From Peptostreptococcaceae bacterium (GTDB lineage: Bacteria; Bacillota; Clostridia; Peptostreptococcales; Peptostreptococcaceae), in the NCBI GenBank assembly GCA_902363255.1, contig CABIZO010000006.1:175646-239645 (forward strand): DNA of 64,000 nt, written 5' to 3'. Below the pieces are notes generated by a model. The model had not been told where the DNA came from and did not search any database. It saw nothing but the letters and a program-made list of their open reading frames with translations. The translations under genes and the position numbers were made by a program. Shown here piece after piece: positions 35,250 through 45,008 of the stretch. Each line of letters starts with the position of its first letter. The first letter of the stretch is position 1.

Positions 35250-35627
35250 CTATTCTAAACCTTTTTCGTAATCTTCTCCACTTAATAAAGTATCTAATTC
35301 AGATGGGTCTGACATTTTTACTTTACATATCCAAGCATCATATGGAGCTTCGTTAACATATTCAGGTTCATCTTCTAATTTATCTTCATTTATTTCAACA
35401 ACTACTCCTGAAACTGGAGCTATTAAATCAGAAGCTACTTTAGATGACTCTATAACACCAAAAGACTCATCTTTTGTTAATTCATCATCTATTTCTGGCA
35501 TTTCAACGAATAAAACTTCTCCTAATTGTTCTTGAGCAAAATCACTTACTCCCACATATGCAAATTCTCCGTCTACCTTTACCCAAGTATGTTTTGGAGA
35601 ATATCTTAATCCTGCTACTGTACTCAT
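35250..35627 (-). CDS. gcvH: Glycine cleavage system H protein
   Basis: Lipoyl carrier, 125 aa. The lipoylated lysine is in ESSKVASDLIAPVSG (K near residue 63). In the glycine cleavage system GcvH shuttles the aminomethyl arm and is reoxidised by LpdA, whose gene lies in the same cluster. GcvP and GcvT are not in the window. Its place at the end of the acs operon points to glycine and methylene-THF metabolism being tied to the acetyl-CoA pathway. CGGGGGAG ribosome site. It ends 31 bp after acsB and before the operon terminator. Confidence 0.95.
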   Translation of the reverse strand: MSTVAGLRYSPKHTWVKVDGEFAYVGVSDFAQEQLGEVLFVEMPEIDDELTKDESFGVIESSKVASDLIAPVSGVVVEINEDKLEDEPEYVNEAPYDAWICKVKMSDPSELDTLLSGEDYEKGLE

Positions 35628-35658
35628 ATATATTTCTCCCCCGATATTTTTATTTAAA

Positions 35659-37788
35659 TTACATTATTGGATCCATAGATAATGCTGGATGTCCTTTTTC
35701 TTCAAGGAATGCGCAAACTGATTCAGAATCAACTGCTATAGTTTCATCACAAATCATTTCGCTGAAGTTTTCTATTCCAGCCATTTCTTGAACTGTAGCA
35801 TTTAATTTATCAGCTACGAAATCTTTTAATTCTTTTGGCATCCAAACTATTCTTTCTGGTCCACCTTCAGTATAAGCAAATTTCTTAGAAGATATGAAAT
35901 GTCTACCATGACCCATGAATCCTGGAGTTTGAACTCCACCACCAGTCATAGACGCTAATTCACCGAAAGTCATACCAACAGGAGTTATTCCTGGGAACTC
36001 TCTATTTACTATAACTAATCCATTAGCTTCTGGCATGATACCACATATACATTCGAAGCATCCACAAGAAGTCATAGGATCTTCCATTATAGAGTAAAGT
36101 GTAACTTTTTCAACTGCACCTTGAGATATTTCGTTTACAGTTTCATTAACTGATTCCCAAATACCTTTCTTTTCGTCTAAGCATTCACCTTTAGCTATTG
36201 GTTGGCAAGGTCCTGTTGGGTTAAGCTCTTTAGTAGCTTTAGCATCTAACCAAGAAACTGCACCACAAAGTCCTAATCTTTCAGGAGTAACTACACAAAC
36301 GTGAGCTGGAGCGAATGATTGACACATGTTACAAGAATAGAAGTCTTCAACACTTTCATCAACAAGAGATGCTAATCTGTCATCTCTAGATTCATATTTA
36401 GCTAAAGCTTCAGCTTTTCTTTCATTAACTATTGCTTCATCAGTGATTATAGTAACTTCACACTTATCAACAACAGCTTCGAATTCATCTTTCATCATAG
36501 CATACATAACTTCTCCTATATGCTCAAGAGTGAATCCTTTTTCAACAGCGTCTTTAGATATTCTTACCCAAGACATGTCTCTTTGACCAACATGCATTAA
36601 TCCTTCTATGTAGTTCATGAAGTAGTGGAATCTTCTTTCAAGAACTGGTTCGAAGTCTTCTTGCATTGCTTTACCAGCAACATTAACTACTATAGCAAGT
36701 GGTAATCTAGTTACACCATCTGCTAATTTCGCTGGATCTATGTTTTCACCTATAACTTCTATTTTGTGGTCTTCTACTTCTGCCATAGGTTTAGCTATAA
36801 CTAATTCCCAAGCAGGAGTTTTATTTCCACCGAATTCGTAAGCCATTTCAGCTTTTCTTATTCTTTCACCTTCGAAAGCTGCAGCAAATCCAACTGGTAT
36901 TGGTATTTCTGTAACTTTTATTTTTATGTTTCTAGCTTCTAATGAAGTAGCAACAAATTTATCATAATCTCTTTGAGTTAATAAGTTGCAAGGTACTTCA
37001 GTAACAACTTGGTCAGTTATAACTGGGAATCCAAGAGCTATAGCTCCAGCACCACAAGCAACTATTAATTCACTAAGTGGTCCAAATGCATTAACAAATG
37101 CAGGAACTCTCTTAGCAGTATATTCTAATAATTGATTTAAATCACCTGGAGGAACAGCACCGAATATTAATGCAGCTCTTATAGCAACTGAAACAACATG
37201 GATAACTGATGTTACATCATATCCTAGAGGTATAACACGAAGGTCTACACTCATTTTTACTCCAGCTTCTATAGCTTGATCTATAACTTTTCCAACTAAG
37301 AAAGTTAATAAACCTTTAGATTGGTAGTCTTTAACTACTTTTGCTAATGTTTCAGCATCTGGGCATTCACCTAAAACAACTGCAACACCAGGTATATCTC
37401 CTGTAACTAGCGGAACACCTAGAGATCTTATTATAGGGTCAACTACGTGCCCTGCACATGGAGCTTCATATGGAGTTGGGTTTAAAGCATATTTAACTGC
37501 TTCAACGATTTCAGCAGCTAAAGCTGTAGCTAAACCAGCATTTAAAGCTGTTTCAAGTAATGGTTTTTCTACTATTAAAGATTTAACTATTGCTAAAGCA
37601 CCTTCTAAATCTCCTAAAGTAGCCATTTTTTGACCTGTTGCAGCATATATACATGGAAGAGAATATGCTGTATCTGGGAATGCCACTGGGCATTCTTTAC
37701 CCTTTTCTGCTATTGCAGATGTAAGTGCTCCATTTGCTGCATCATATGCTTGATTTGCACCTGTGTAAATTATGTTATATAAATTCAC
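35659..37788 (-). CDS. acsB: Acetyl-CoA synthase (AcsB)
   Basis: Joins CO, the corrinoid-bound methyl group and CoA into acetyl-CoA at the nickel-iron-sulfur A cluster. Cluster ligands are visible in CNMCQSFAPAHVC, the following RLGLCGAVSW, and CGCFECICG (the CxC-type pair that holds the two nickels). 709 aa is normal for bacterial AcsB without extra domains. The start is GTG at 37788, supported by AAGGGGGAAG 9 bp upstream. It forms a complex with CooS. The gene lies between acsE and gcvH, with a strong non-terminator hairpin upstream. Confidence 0.97.
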   Translation of the reverse strand: MNLYNIIYTGANQAYDAANGALTSAIAEKGKECPVAFPDTAYSLPCIYAATGQKMATLGDLEGALAIVKSLIVEKPLLETALNAGLATALAAEIVEAVKYALNPTPYEAPCAGHVVDPIIRSLGVPLVTGDIPGVAVVLGECPDAETLAKVVKDYQSKGLLTFLVGKVIDQAIEAGVKMSVDLRVIPLGYDVTSVIHVVSVAIRAALIFGAVPPGDLNQLLEYTAKRVPAFVNAFGPLSELIVACGAGAIALGFPVITDQVVTEVPCNLLTQRDYDKFVATSLEARNIKIKVTEIPIPVGFAAAFEGERIRKAEMAYEFGGNKTPAWELVIAKPMAEVEDHKIEVIGENIDPAKLADGVTRLPLAIVVNVAGKAMQEDFEPVLERRFHYFMNYIEGLMHVGQRDMSWVRISKDAVEKGFTLEHIGEVMYAMMKDEFEAVVDKCEVTIITDEAIVNERKAEALAKYESRDDRLASLVDESVEDFYSCNMCQSFAPAHVCVVTPERLGLCGAVSWLDAKATKELNPTGPCQPIAKGECLDEKKGIWESVNETVNEISQGAVEKVTLYSIMEDPMTSCGCFECICGIMPEANGLVIVNREFPGITPVGMTFGELASMTGGGVQTPGFMGHGRHFISSKKFAYTEGGPERIVWMPKELKDFVADKLNATVQEMAGIENFSEMICDETIAVDSESVCAFLEEKGHPALSMDPIM

Positions 37789-37829
37789 TTTTTACTTCCC
37801 CCTTTTATGAATTATATGTTTATATTTAG

Positions 37830-37856
37830 GCTAAGCATTAATTTTTAATGCTTAGC
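37830..37856 (-). other. Intra-operon hairpin between acsE and acsB
   Basis: Perfect 12-bp stem GCTAAGCATTAA / TTAATGCTTAGC with a 3-nt loop and no U tract. It could stabilise the acsE 3' end or mark an RNA processing point ahead of acsB. Confidence 0.55.
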
Positions 37857-37895
37857 TATTAAAACCTAATTCTAATTTATAATTCTAATTTTTTA

Positions 37896-38711
37896 TTATC
37901 CTTTATAATCAAAAGCTAAATCTTTTACTTCTAAGAAAGAGTCTGCATATAAGTTAGAGTTTCTTATTATGTCACAAGATTTAATTGTTTGCATTAATAG
38001 CTCATCTAATGGGTTAACTATTGCAGAAGAGAATCCATTAGCCATAGCCATTGCTAACCAGTTACTATCTAATATAGGTCTTATATGTTTTGGACAACCA
38101 TTAGAAACATTTGATAATCCACCAGTAGTTTTTAATCCCATTTCAGTCATTTGTCTTATTGCTTCTAAAACATCCATTTGTTTATCTTGCATTCCTTTTA
38201 TAACTAAGCAAAGTGGATCAAAGTAAACATCTGTTTCTGGATCTATACCAGCCATAGCAGCTGCTTCTATTAACTCTGTACAGTATCCCATACGTTGTTC
38301 ATTATCTGCAGGTATACCTTCTTTAGCACATAATGCTATTATAGCTGCATCATATTCCCCAGCAACTTCCATTAAGTGCATTCTATCTCCAGCATCAGCA
38401 GAGTTTATAATTGGTTTTCCATGAGTTCTATCATAAACTTTTAATCCTGCTTCTAAAGCTGCAACGTTAGCTGTATCTAAAGCTAGTGGAACGTTGTTTA
38501 ATTCACTTTGAAGTAATTTAACTCCCCATTCCATTATTTCAGCTCCATCTCTTTCAGCTGGTCCGATATTAAAATCTATAACATGAGCTCCTGCATCTAA
38601 TTGCTCTACAGCTCTTTTTATTATTGGCTCTGGGTTTCTCTCAGCAATAGCTTTTCTTATTGGTGGTGCTATACAGTGAATTCTCTCACCTATAATCATA
38701 AATTTTTCCAT
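37896..38711 (-). CDS. acsE: Methyltetrahydrofolate:corrinoid/iron-sulfur protein methyltransferase
   Basis: Moves the methyl group from methyl-THF to Co(I) of AcsCD. 271 aa, pterin-binding TIM-barrel: IIGERIHCIAPPIRKAI at the N-terminus, GAHVIDFNIGPAERDG (residues about 42-57) and the ALDTANVAALEAGL region around the pterin site. GLSNVSNGCP (about 200-209) is the conserved Asn-containing loop. CTAAGGGGGATAA ribosome site. It sits between acsC and acsB, matching its place in the reaction order. Confidence 0.95.
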   Translation of the reverse strand: MEKFMIIGERIHCIAPPIRKAIAERNPEPIIKRAVEQLDAGAHVIDFNIGPAERDGAEIMEWGVKLLQSELNNVPLALDTANVAALEAGLKVYDRTHGKPIINSADAGDRMHLMEVAGEYDAAIIALCAKEGIPADNEQRMGYCTELIEAAAMAGIDPETDVYFDPLCLVIKGMQDKQMDVLEAIRQMTEMGLKTTGGLSNVSNGCPKHIRPILDSNWLAMAMANGFSSAIVNPLDELLMQTIKSCDIIRNSNLYADSFLEVKDLAFDYKG

Positions 38712-38773
38712 ACTAATTTATCCCCCTTAGATTTTATATGTTTATATGATCTTATTAAAAAATAAGCTTTTAT

Positions 38774-40123
38774 CTATTTTCCATATTTTTCTTTTAAGAA
38801 TTTTGGAAGTTCCATAGCTTCAGCAGTACCAACTATAACATTCCAATCTGGTAAGTTATCTTGTACATCTGCTTGTATAACAGCTACTTTACCTGGTATG
38901 ATTAAATCTCTACTCTTAGTCATATCTGCTATTCCACATTCTTTAACAAAGTTACCTATTACACTACCACCAAATTTACCAGCAGCCCAAGAAGTAAGAA
39001 CTGAGTATCCACCTGCATCAGGTATTACTAACCAGCATGGAACTTTAGATCTTTCAAGTTCACCAGTTACAACGAAGTAAGTTAACGCAAAGTCAACAGT
39101 TACTAAAACTGGAGAGTTTTCATCTGGATTATTTATAGGATAAACTTTAGTTTCAACTCTCATTGGTTTTTGAGGGTCAGTGAATAAGTTTTGTCTTAAA
39201 GCATATAAAGGTAATGCTTTAGCATAATTTATATCATCTATAACTATTATAGAACCATATTTAATAGTAAATGCAGATGATAATGCAACTTCCATCATTT
39301 CATCTCCATTAGCTAATTTATTAGCAAATACTATTGATGGATATCCAAAAGTTCTATCTTGTTCTTTTAATGCTATTCTTCTTACTTGAACTGCATTAAC
39401 ATAAGTATCTTTTATGTTTTCTCCAGTTACATCAAGTATTAATTCTTTGTATCCAGCTTTTTGAACTAGTTCAACAGTAGCATATAAGTCTTCTAAGCTA
39501 TCAGCTTTTAATCCTAAAGCTAAATTATCACCTTTAACTACATCTATCATTGCTTCGTAGTTATCTTTAGTAGCTCCAATTACTACTGGATTTAATCCAG
39601 CAAGTTCTGCTACAGCTTCTTTTGCTACTTCTGCATCATCTACGTTTAATATAAATGCAACTTTAGTTTGATCCTTTAATTTTTTAATTACATTTAAGAA
39701 GTTTTCTTTGTTTCCGCTATATGTAACGCAAGCAAATTCTGCCTTCATGATTTCTCCGATTCTTTCATATTCAACTTTATTAATATTAGCTATTTTAGCT
39801 TCTACTTCTTCTTTTGTCATGCAGTCACAGAATGCTACAGCATATCTATTTTTGCTTACTAAGGTTTTTTCATGTCTAAATAATACTGTTTCTCCACCTA
39901 GAGTATACTCGTTTTCTCCTGCTCCAACTTTTAAAGTTTTCATTGGAGGTGCAGTAGCCTCTGATAATTTTTGTATTGATTCATCTGACATGTGTGGGCA
40001 TTTACTTACTTCAACTGCTCCACCAGCAACTTTCATAGAGAAAGCCATACAAGTTGGAAATCCACATTCTTTACAATTTTTCTTTGGTGTTAATTTAAAT
40101 ATATCTAAAGCTTTAAGTGCCAT
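38774..40123 (-). CDS. acsC: Corrinoid/iron-sulfur protein, large subunit
   Basis: 449 aa. The N-terminal 4Fe-4S motif is CKECGFPTCMAF with a fourth Cys about 18 residues further (VSKCPH), in the first 45 residues. The rest is a TIM barrel and a C-terminal corrinoid-binding domain (GKVAVIQADVQDNLPDWNVI near the end). With AcsD it carries the methyl group between AcsE and AcsB. Ribosome site AGGGGGA, 8 bp before the ATG. It lies 30 bp after acsD, so the two subunits are made together. Confidence 0.96.
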   Translation of the reverse strand: MALKALDIFKLTPKKNCKECGFPTCMAFSMKVAGGAVEVSKCPHMSDESIQKLSEATAPPMKTLKVGAGENEYTLGGETVLFRHEKTLVSKNRYAVAFCDCMTKEEVEAKIANINKVEYERIGEIMKAEFACVTYSGNKENFLNVIKKLKDQTKVAFILNVDDAEVAKEAVAELAGLNPVVIGATKDNYEAMIDVVKGDNLALGLKADSLEDLYATVELVQKAGYKELILDVTGENIKDTYVNAVQVRRIALKEQDRTFGYPSIVFANKLANGDEMMEVALSSAFTIKYGSIIVIDDINYAKALPLYALRQNLFTDPQKPMRVETKVYPINNPDENSPVLVTVDFALTYFVVTGELERSKVPCWLVIPDAGGYSVLTSWAAGKFGGSVIGNFVKECGIADMTKSRDLIIPGKVAVIQADVQDNLPDWNVIVGTAEAMELPKFLKEKYGK

Positions 40124-40153
40124 TATTTTATCCCCCTAACCTTACAAATATTA

Positions 40154-41098
40154 TTAAGCTAACTCGCTTATAAATGATTTTATAGTTTTTACTGATTCTG
40201 GATGACGAAGTATTACAGCATCAGATCCACCTACTAAAACACCTGTAGCAGTAGAAACTTCCATTGCTATACTTCTCTTTTCACTACATCCCCATTCTGG
40301 TTGATCTGTTTCATCAGCTATAGCTTCTTTAACATGACCCACTTCAAAAGAAACTGGTGTAACTATTGGTACTTGTAATTGCTTATCATTTTGATTGAAA
40401 GCTGCAAGTCTTATTCTATCCATTGTAGATGCAACATACTCATATCCATATCCAACAGCTGAGCATCCAACATTCATAACTATATTTTCAGATTTTACAC
40501 CTAATTGAGTTAACAAAACATTCATTTGTTTAGCTAAGTTTATATCAACAGCTGATTCTGCGCCAACTTTTTGACCATATGCTAATCCTGCAGCAGCACC
40601 TACTTCTTTGTAGTTATCTTCAACTGCAGATAATATTAAAACATTTTTACCTTCTAAAGCTTCTGCAACTTTACCAAATACTTTCCCATCTTTTTCAGCT
40701 ACTCCACATCCTGCAACTACTAATGGTAAATCTATTGCATCAGCAACTTTTTTAGCTACTTCTGCACATTCTTCAGGTGATTTATCATCAGCATTAGGAT
40801 CTGCTCCAACTAATCTTAAACAAACAAAATCTGCTTCTGTATTATCTTGAACATATTTTGCCCAAGCAGCAGGGTCATTTGCTACATCTTTATACATTTC
40901 TTTGTAGCAATCAATCCAGCTTTCTGGATATGTATCATTTATTTCTATCCCTACTTTTTGAACATTTCCTGTATCACCATCAAAGCTATAGAATGGTAAT
41001 ACATTTTCTCCACCTAATTTTATAGCTTTCTCTCCTGTTCCTATTACTACTTCACTTACTTTACCAGAACTTTTTTGAACAGACATTTTAAATGCCAT
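40154..41098 (-). CDS. acsD: Corrinoid/iron-sulfur protein, small subunit
   Basis: 314 aa TIM-barrel subunit, partner of AcsC. The segment LGGENVLPFYSFDGDTGN (residues about 28-45) and the NVGCSAVGYGYEYVASTMDR region (about 214-233) match CdhD/AcsD. GGGGGAAAAA ribosome site. Located between the second cooC and acsC with 19 and 30 bp gaps. It has no metal site of its own; the corrinoid sits at the AcsC-AcsD interface. Confidence 0.95.
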   Translation of the reverse strand: MAFKMSVQKSSGKVSEVVIGTGEKAIKLGGENVLPFYSFDGDTGNVQKVGIEINDTYPESWIDCYKEMYKDVANDPAAWAKYVQDNTEADFVCLRLVGADPNADDKSPEECAEVAKKVADAIDLPLVVAGCGVAEKDGKVFGKVAEALEGKNVLILSAVEDNYKEVGAAAGLAYGQKVGAESAVDINLAKQMNVLLTQLGVKSENIVMNVGCSAVGYGYEYVASTMDRIRLAAFNQNDKQLQVPIVTPVSFEVGHVKEAIADETDQPEWGCSEKRSIAMEVSTATGVLVGGSDAVILRHPESVKTIKSFISELA

Positions 41099-41117
41099 AT
41101 CTTTTTCCCCCTTAAGC

Positions 41118-41888
41118 CTATTTTAATTCTAATTTTGCCACTATATCTTCCATGGCTAATCTAGATTTTGATTCTTTTGGCAATTTTACTAATGGAATAC
41201 CATCTGAATCATATTGATATATTAATTCATCTAAAGGTACAACACCTAGAAGGTCTAAATTATACTTATCTATTTCTTCTTTAACACCGTCATTTAATAT
41301 TCCATTTGGTGCTTTATTTACTATAAGATAAACCTTCCCAACACTTAAATTTAATTCAATAGCTAAGTCTCTAATTCTTGCAACAGCCTGGATACTTCTT
41401 CTTGAGCAGTCACTAACTAATAATAAAGAATCTATATGTTTAGTAGTTTTTCTACTTAGATGTTCCATACCAGCTTCATTATCAGTAATAACATAATTGT
41501 AATGACCAGAAATCTTTTTAACTTGTTCTCTTAGTATTCCATTTACGAAACAATAACAGCCTTCACCTTCAGATCTACCCATTACTAATAAGTCATATCC
41601 GTCTCCTTCTACTAATATAGAATTTAACTTCCATTGTAAAAATTGAGCTTTAGTCATACCTCCAGGAAATGAATCGCCTCTTTTTTCAGTCATATTAGCT
41701 TCTTCTCTAATTTGACCTATCGTAGCTTCAACTTCAACACCTAACACTTCATTAATATTAGCATTGGCATCAGCATCAACTACAAGAATTGGTTTTTTAT
41801 TTTCTTTTAATAGTGTATCTATTAAAAGCCCTGTAAGACTTGTTTTACCAGTTCCACCTTTTCCTGCTACTGCTATGTTATAACTCAT
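41118..41888 (-). CDS. CooC-family nickel-insertion ATPase (AcsF-like)
   Basis: 256-aa MinD/CooC-type ATPase. The deviant Walker A is GKGGTGKTSLTG (residues about 9-20) and the dimer-interface metal motif CxC is GEGCYCFVN (about 110-118). Two CooC proteins are encoded here. Being next to acsD, this one is more likely the AcsF-type factor that loads nickel into AcsB, while the CooC beside cooS would serve CooS; the split is inference. Ribosome site AAGGGGGAAG. First of the acs subunit genes after lpdA. Confidence 0.9.
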   Translation of the reverse strand: MSYNIAVAGKGGTGKTSLTGLLIDTLLKENKKPILVVDADANANINEVLGVEVEATIGQIREEANMTEKRGDSFPGGMTKAQFLQWKLNSILVEGDGYDLLVMGRSEGEGCYCFVNGILREQVKKISGHYNYVITDNEAGMEHLSRKTTKHIDSLLLVSDCSRRSIQAVARIRDLAIELNLSVGKVYLIVNKAPNGILNDGVKEEIDKYNLDLLGVVPLDELIYQYDSDGIPLVKLPKESKSRLAMEDIVAKLELK

Positions 41889-41947
41889 TTCAAGACTTCC
41901 CCCTTCATATGCCTAAACAGAGCTTTTATCTTACTCTGTTTCTTAAC

Positions 41948-43339
41948 TTATAAAGATGATGGTACTGAGTGAACACATTCTCCATGAACATCATGTAATG
42001 CTTCCATAATACCTTCTGATAAGCTTGGATGTGCATGTATTACTTTACCTACATCTTTAGCTTTTAGTCCTAAACCTACTGCAAGAGATAATTCAGTTAA
42101 TAAGTCTGTACAATGAGGTCCTACTAAAGTTGCACCTATTATTACATCGTCTTTATCAACTAATACTTTGATAAATCCTTGTATCTTTCCTATAGCTTTA
42201 GCTTTACCTAAACCTCTAAAATCAAACTTACCAACGTGATATTCTACACCTTCAGCTTTTAACTCATCTTCAGTTTTACCTACACCTGCTACTTCAGGTT
42301 CTGTATAAACACAACTTGGGATAGATTTGTAATTAACTGTTTCGCTATTTCCTTTTACTACATTTTCTGCAGCTACCATACCTTCAGCAGATGCAACGTG
42401 TGCAAGCATAGCTCCTGGTATAATATCTCCTATAGCATAAACACCTTCTAGACTAGTTTCCATATATTCATTTACTTCAATGAATCCTCTGTCTGTCATT
42501 TTTATACCAGCTTCAGCTACACCAGAGTTAGCTAAGTTTGGTTTTCTTCCTGTACATAATAGTACAACTTCTGCTTCTAAAGATTTGCCATTATTTAAGT
42601 TAAGTTTAACTTTATCATCACTAACTTCAAAACTGTCAGTAGCAACATTACACATAACTTTTATTTTGTCTTTCTTGAATTGTCTTGCAAGAGCTTTAGC
42701 ACCATCAGAATCCATTCTTCCTAATATTTGTGGAAGAACTTCTATTATAGTTACTTTTGTTCCTAGTGAAGAATAGAATTGACCTATTTCAGATCCTATA
42801 ACTCCTCCACCTATAATAACCATAGATTCTGGTAATTTTTCTAAACTTAATACTTCATCAGAAGTTATAACATTCTTACCATTGTAAGGCATGAATGGGA
42901 ATACTGTAGGTATAGATCCATTAGCTAATATTATTTTATCAGCTTTAACTTCTTCTACACTTCCATCATCTTTAGTAACTTCTATAGTATTTTTATCAAT
43001 TAGTTTTCCAAATCCATCTATTTTTTTAACTCCTCTTTTATCAAAAAGGAATTGGATTCCTGCAACTAATTCATCTGTTATTTTTTGCTTTCTTGCTACT
43101 ATAGCTTGAAAGTCAGGTTTAACATCACCTTCAACATTTATTCCAAAAGATTTAGCTTCCTTTACTGTTCTTAAAACATCACTAGAAGCTAGTAAAGCTT
43201 TAGTTGGTATACAACCTACATTTAAGCAAGTTCCACCTAACTTATTCTTTTCTATTACTGTTACTTCAGCACCAAGCATAGCTGCTTTTAAAGCTGCTAC
43301 ATATCCTCCTGGCCCTCCACCAATTACTGCAACTTTCAT
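41948..43339 (-). CDS. lpdA: Dihydrolipoamide dehydrogenase
   Basis: 463-aa flavoprotein that reoxidises lipoyl-GcvH and passes electrons to NAD+. FAD-binding GGGPGGYVAALKAA, redox disulfide GGTCLNVGCIPTK (residues about 35-47), NAD-binding GGGVIGSEIGQFYSSLG and the catalytic HAHPSLSEGIMEAL near the C-terminus are complete. The ATG at 43339 is chosen since GGGGGA stands 7 bp before it; a TTG two codons upstream lacks spacing. It lies between metF and the second cooC, away from any 2-oxoacid dehydrogenase genes, so glycine cleavage is the likely partner system. Confidence 0.93.
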   Translation of the reverse strand: MKVAVIGGGPGGYVAALKAAMLGAEVTVIEKNKLGGTCLNVGCIPTKALLASSDVLRTVKEAKSFGINVEGDVKPDFQAIVARKQKITDELVAGIQFLFDKRGVKKIDGFGKLIDKNTIEVTKDDGSVEEVKADKIILANGSIPTVFPFMPYNGKNVITSDEVLSLEKLPESMVIIGGGVIGSEIGQFYSSLGTKVTIIEVLPQILGRMDSDGAKALARQFKKDKIKVMCNVATDSFEVSDDKVKLNLNNGKSLEAEVVLLCTGRKPNLANSGVAEAGIKMTDRGFIEVNEYMETSLEGVYAIGDIIPGAMLAHVASAEGMVAAENVVKGNSETVNYKSIPSCVYTEPEVAGVGKTEDELKAEGVEYHVGKFDFRGLGKAKAIGKIQGFIKVLVDKDDVIIGATLVGPHCTDLLTELSLAVGLGLKAKDVGKVIHAHPSLSEGIMEALHDVHGECVHSVPSSL

Positions 43340-43372
43340 GTTCAATCCCCCATTTATCCTAAAACAAAATTT

Positions 43373-44254
43373 TTATAACCCTGCTTCATCTAATATTTTT
43401 GGAACATTTTCTTCTGCACCAATTGCCATTATATGTACACCATCGCATAAGTTTTCTTCTTTTAATTGTTTAATGAATTCTCCTGCCATCTTAATACCTT
43501 CTTGTACATAATTACCTTTACCTGCTGCTTTTAATCTTTCTATTTGATCATCTGGAACAAATATACCAGGAACATTAGCTGTCATGAATTTAGCCATTCC
43601 AGGTGATTTTAGAGGAACTATACCAGCTAAGATTTTACAATCTAAGTCTTTAGTAAGCTCTCTGAATTTTCTCATATGCTCTATATCATAAACTGCTTGA
43701 GTTTGGAAAAATTTAGCCCCAGCAGCTATTTTCTTTTTCATTTTTAATATTTGAACGTCTATTGGATCATATTCAGGTGTAACACAAGCACCTAAGTAGA
43801 AATCAGTTTTTCCTTGTAATTCTAATCCTACACTATCTACACCACTATTTAATGTAGAAGCTGTTTTTAATATACTTACAGAATCTAAATCAAATACTGG
43901 TTTAGCTTGTGGATGGTCACCAACACTTGTATGGTCACCTGTCAATGCTAATAAATTTGGTATTCCAAATACACCAGCAGAAAGCATTTCGCCCTCTATT
44001 GCTATTCTATTTCTATCTCTACCAGTCATTTGTATTACTGGCTCTAATCCTATATCTTTTAATAATTTACATGTAGCTAGAGATGTAGCTCTCATTACAG
44101 CTGATTGGAAATCTGTTACGTTAGCAGCATGAACTCTTCCTACACACATTTTAGCACATTCTAATAAGTGAGAAAGGTCTGTACCTTTTGGTGGAGCCAT
44201 CTCTGCAGTTACAGCAAATTCTCCTCTTTCCAATGCTTCTTGTAACTTACTCAT
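43373..44254 (-). CDS. metF: Methylenetetrahydrofolate reductase, catalytic subunit
   Basis: 293-aa FAD-dependent TIM-barrel enzyme reducing methylene-THF to methyl-THF. EMAPPKGTD at the N-terminus, PVIQMTGRDRNRIAIEGEML (residues about 92-111), LALTGDH (about 121-127) and GAKFFQTQAVYD (about 184-195) are MetF signatures. It is shorter than E. coli-like fusions and is followed by MetV, its zinc/iron-sulfur partner, so it belongs to the MetVF type of acetogens. GGGGGA ribosome site. A third subunit (RnfC2) is not present here. Confidence 0.94.
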   Translation of the reverse strand: MSKLQEALERGEFAVTAEMAPPKGTDLSHLLECAKMCVGRVHAANVTDFQSAVMRATSLATCKLLKDIGLEPVIQMTGRDRNRIAIEGEMLSAGVFGIPNLLALTGDHTSVGDHPQAKPVFDLDSVSILKTASTLNSGVDSVGLELQGKTDFYLGACVTPEYDPIDVQILKMKKKIAAGAKFFQTQAVYDIEHMRKFRELTKDLDCKILAGIVPLKSPGMAKFMTANVPGIFVPDDQIERLKAAGKGNYVQEGIKMAGEFIKQLKEENLCDGVHIMAIGAEENVPKILDEAGL

Positions 44255-44284
44255 GAAAATAATCCCCCTTTATTTACCTAACTT

Positions 44285-44959
44285 TTAAGCTTCTGCTTCT
44301 GCTTTTTTATTTGCATTATGTCTTCTTGGATTTAATTGTTTTGAATAATCTTTTGGAGCTCTTACTTCTAGTAAATTATCTAATTGACCTAAATCCTTAA
44401 GTCTTTCATAGATTTTTACCCATGCACAGTCATTTTCTGGGTCAACTTCACATTTACCGTTTTTAGCTCCACCACATGCACCATTTATTAATCCTTTAGC
44501 ACACATAGTCACTGGACAAATTCCTCCAGTCCAACCAAGTTCACATTCTCCACATGCTTTACAAGCTTCTTCAAACTGACCAACTCTTTCTACTTCACCT
44601 ATAAATAAAGTATTATTAGCTGGGTAAACAGGAATATTTTGCTTTTTAGTATTTTTAACTATTGTTTGAGTTCCATCTCCACATGCTAACGATAATATTG
44701 CATCAGCATCTTTTAATTCATTTTTAAGTGATTTTAATTCTTTTTTACCTAACAATAAATTACATGCTGTATCTGGTAATAAGTAACCTAATACTTCTTT
44801 CCCTTCAGCTTCTAATAAAGCTTTCATTTCTTGTAATTCAGGTTCACCACCAGTTTTACTAGCAGCCGCACACTGATTACATCCTACTAATATAACTTTT
44901 TTAGCATCTTTTAAAAAGCCTAGTATTTCTTCCATTGGTTTTCTATCAGAAATTACCAT
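44285..44959 (-). CDS. metV: MetV, iron-sulfur subunit of methylene-THF reductase
   Basis: 224 aa of the MTHFR C-terminal domain family. About ten cysteines cluster between residues 130 and 190 (ACKACGECELGWTGG, CPVTMCAKGL, NGACGGAKNGKCEV, DCAW) and bind iron-sulfur or zinc centres that pass electrons to MetF. An N-terminal CNQC-like segment (GCNQCAAAS, residues about 25-33) adds further ligands. The cofactor count cannot be read exactly. AAGGGGGGAAAA ribosome site with six G. Directly upstream of metF with a 30-bp gap. Confidence 0.9.
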   Translation of the reverse strand: MVISDRKPMEEILGFLKDAKKVILVGCNQCAAASKTGGEPELQEMKALLEAEGKEVLGYLLPDTACNLLLGKKELKSLKNELKDADAILSLACGDGTQTIVKNTKKQNIPVYPANNTLFIGEVERVGQFEEACKACGECELGWTGGICPVTMCAKGLINGACGGAKNGKCEVDPENDCAWVKIYERLKDLGQLDNLLEVRAPKDYSKQLNPRRHNANKKAEAEA

Positions 44960-45008
44960 AGATATTTTCCCCCCAAAGTTTTACTATTCAAAATATATTT
45001 GTGTCTAA

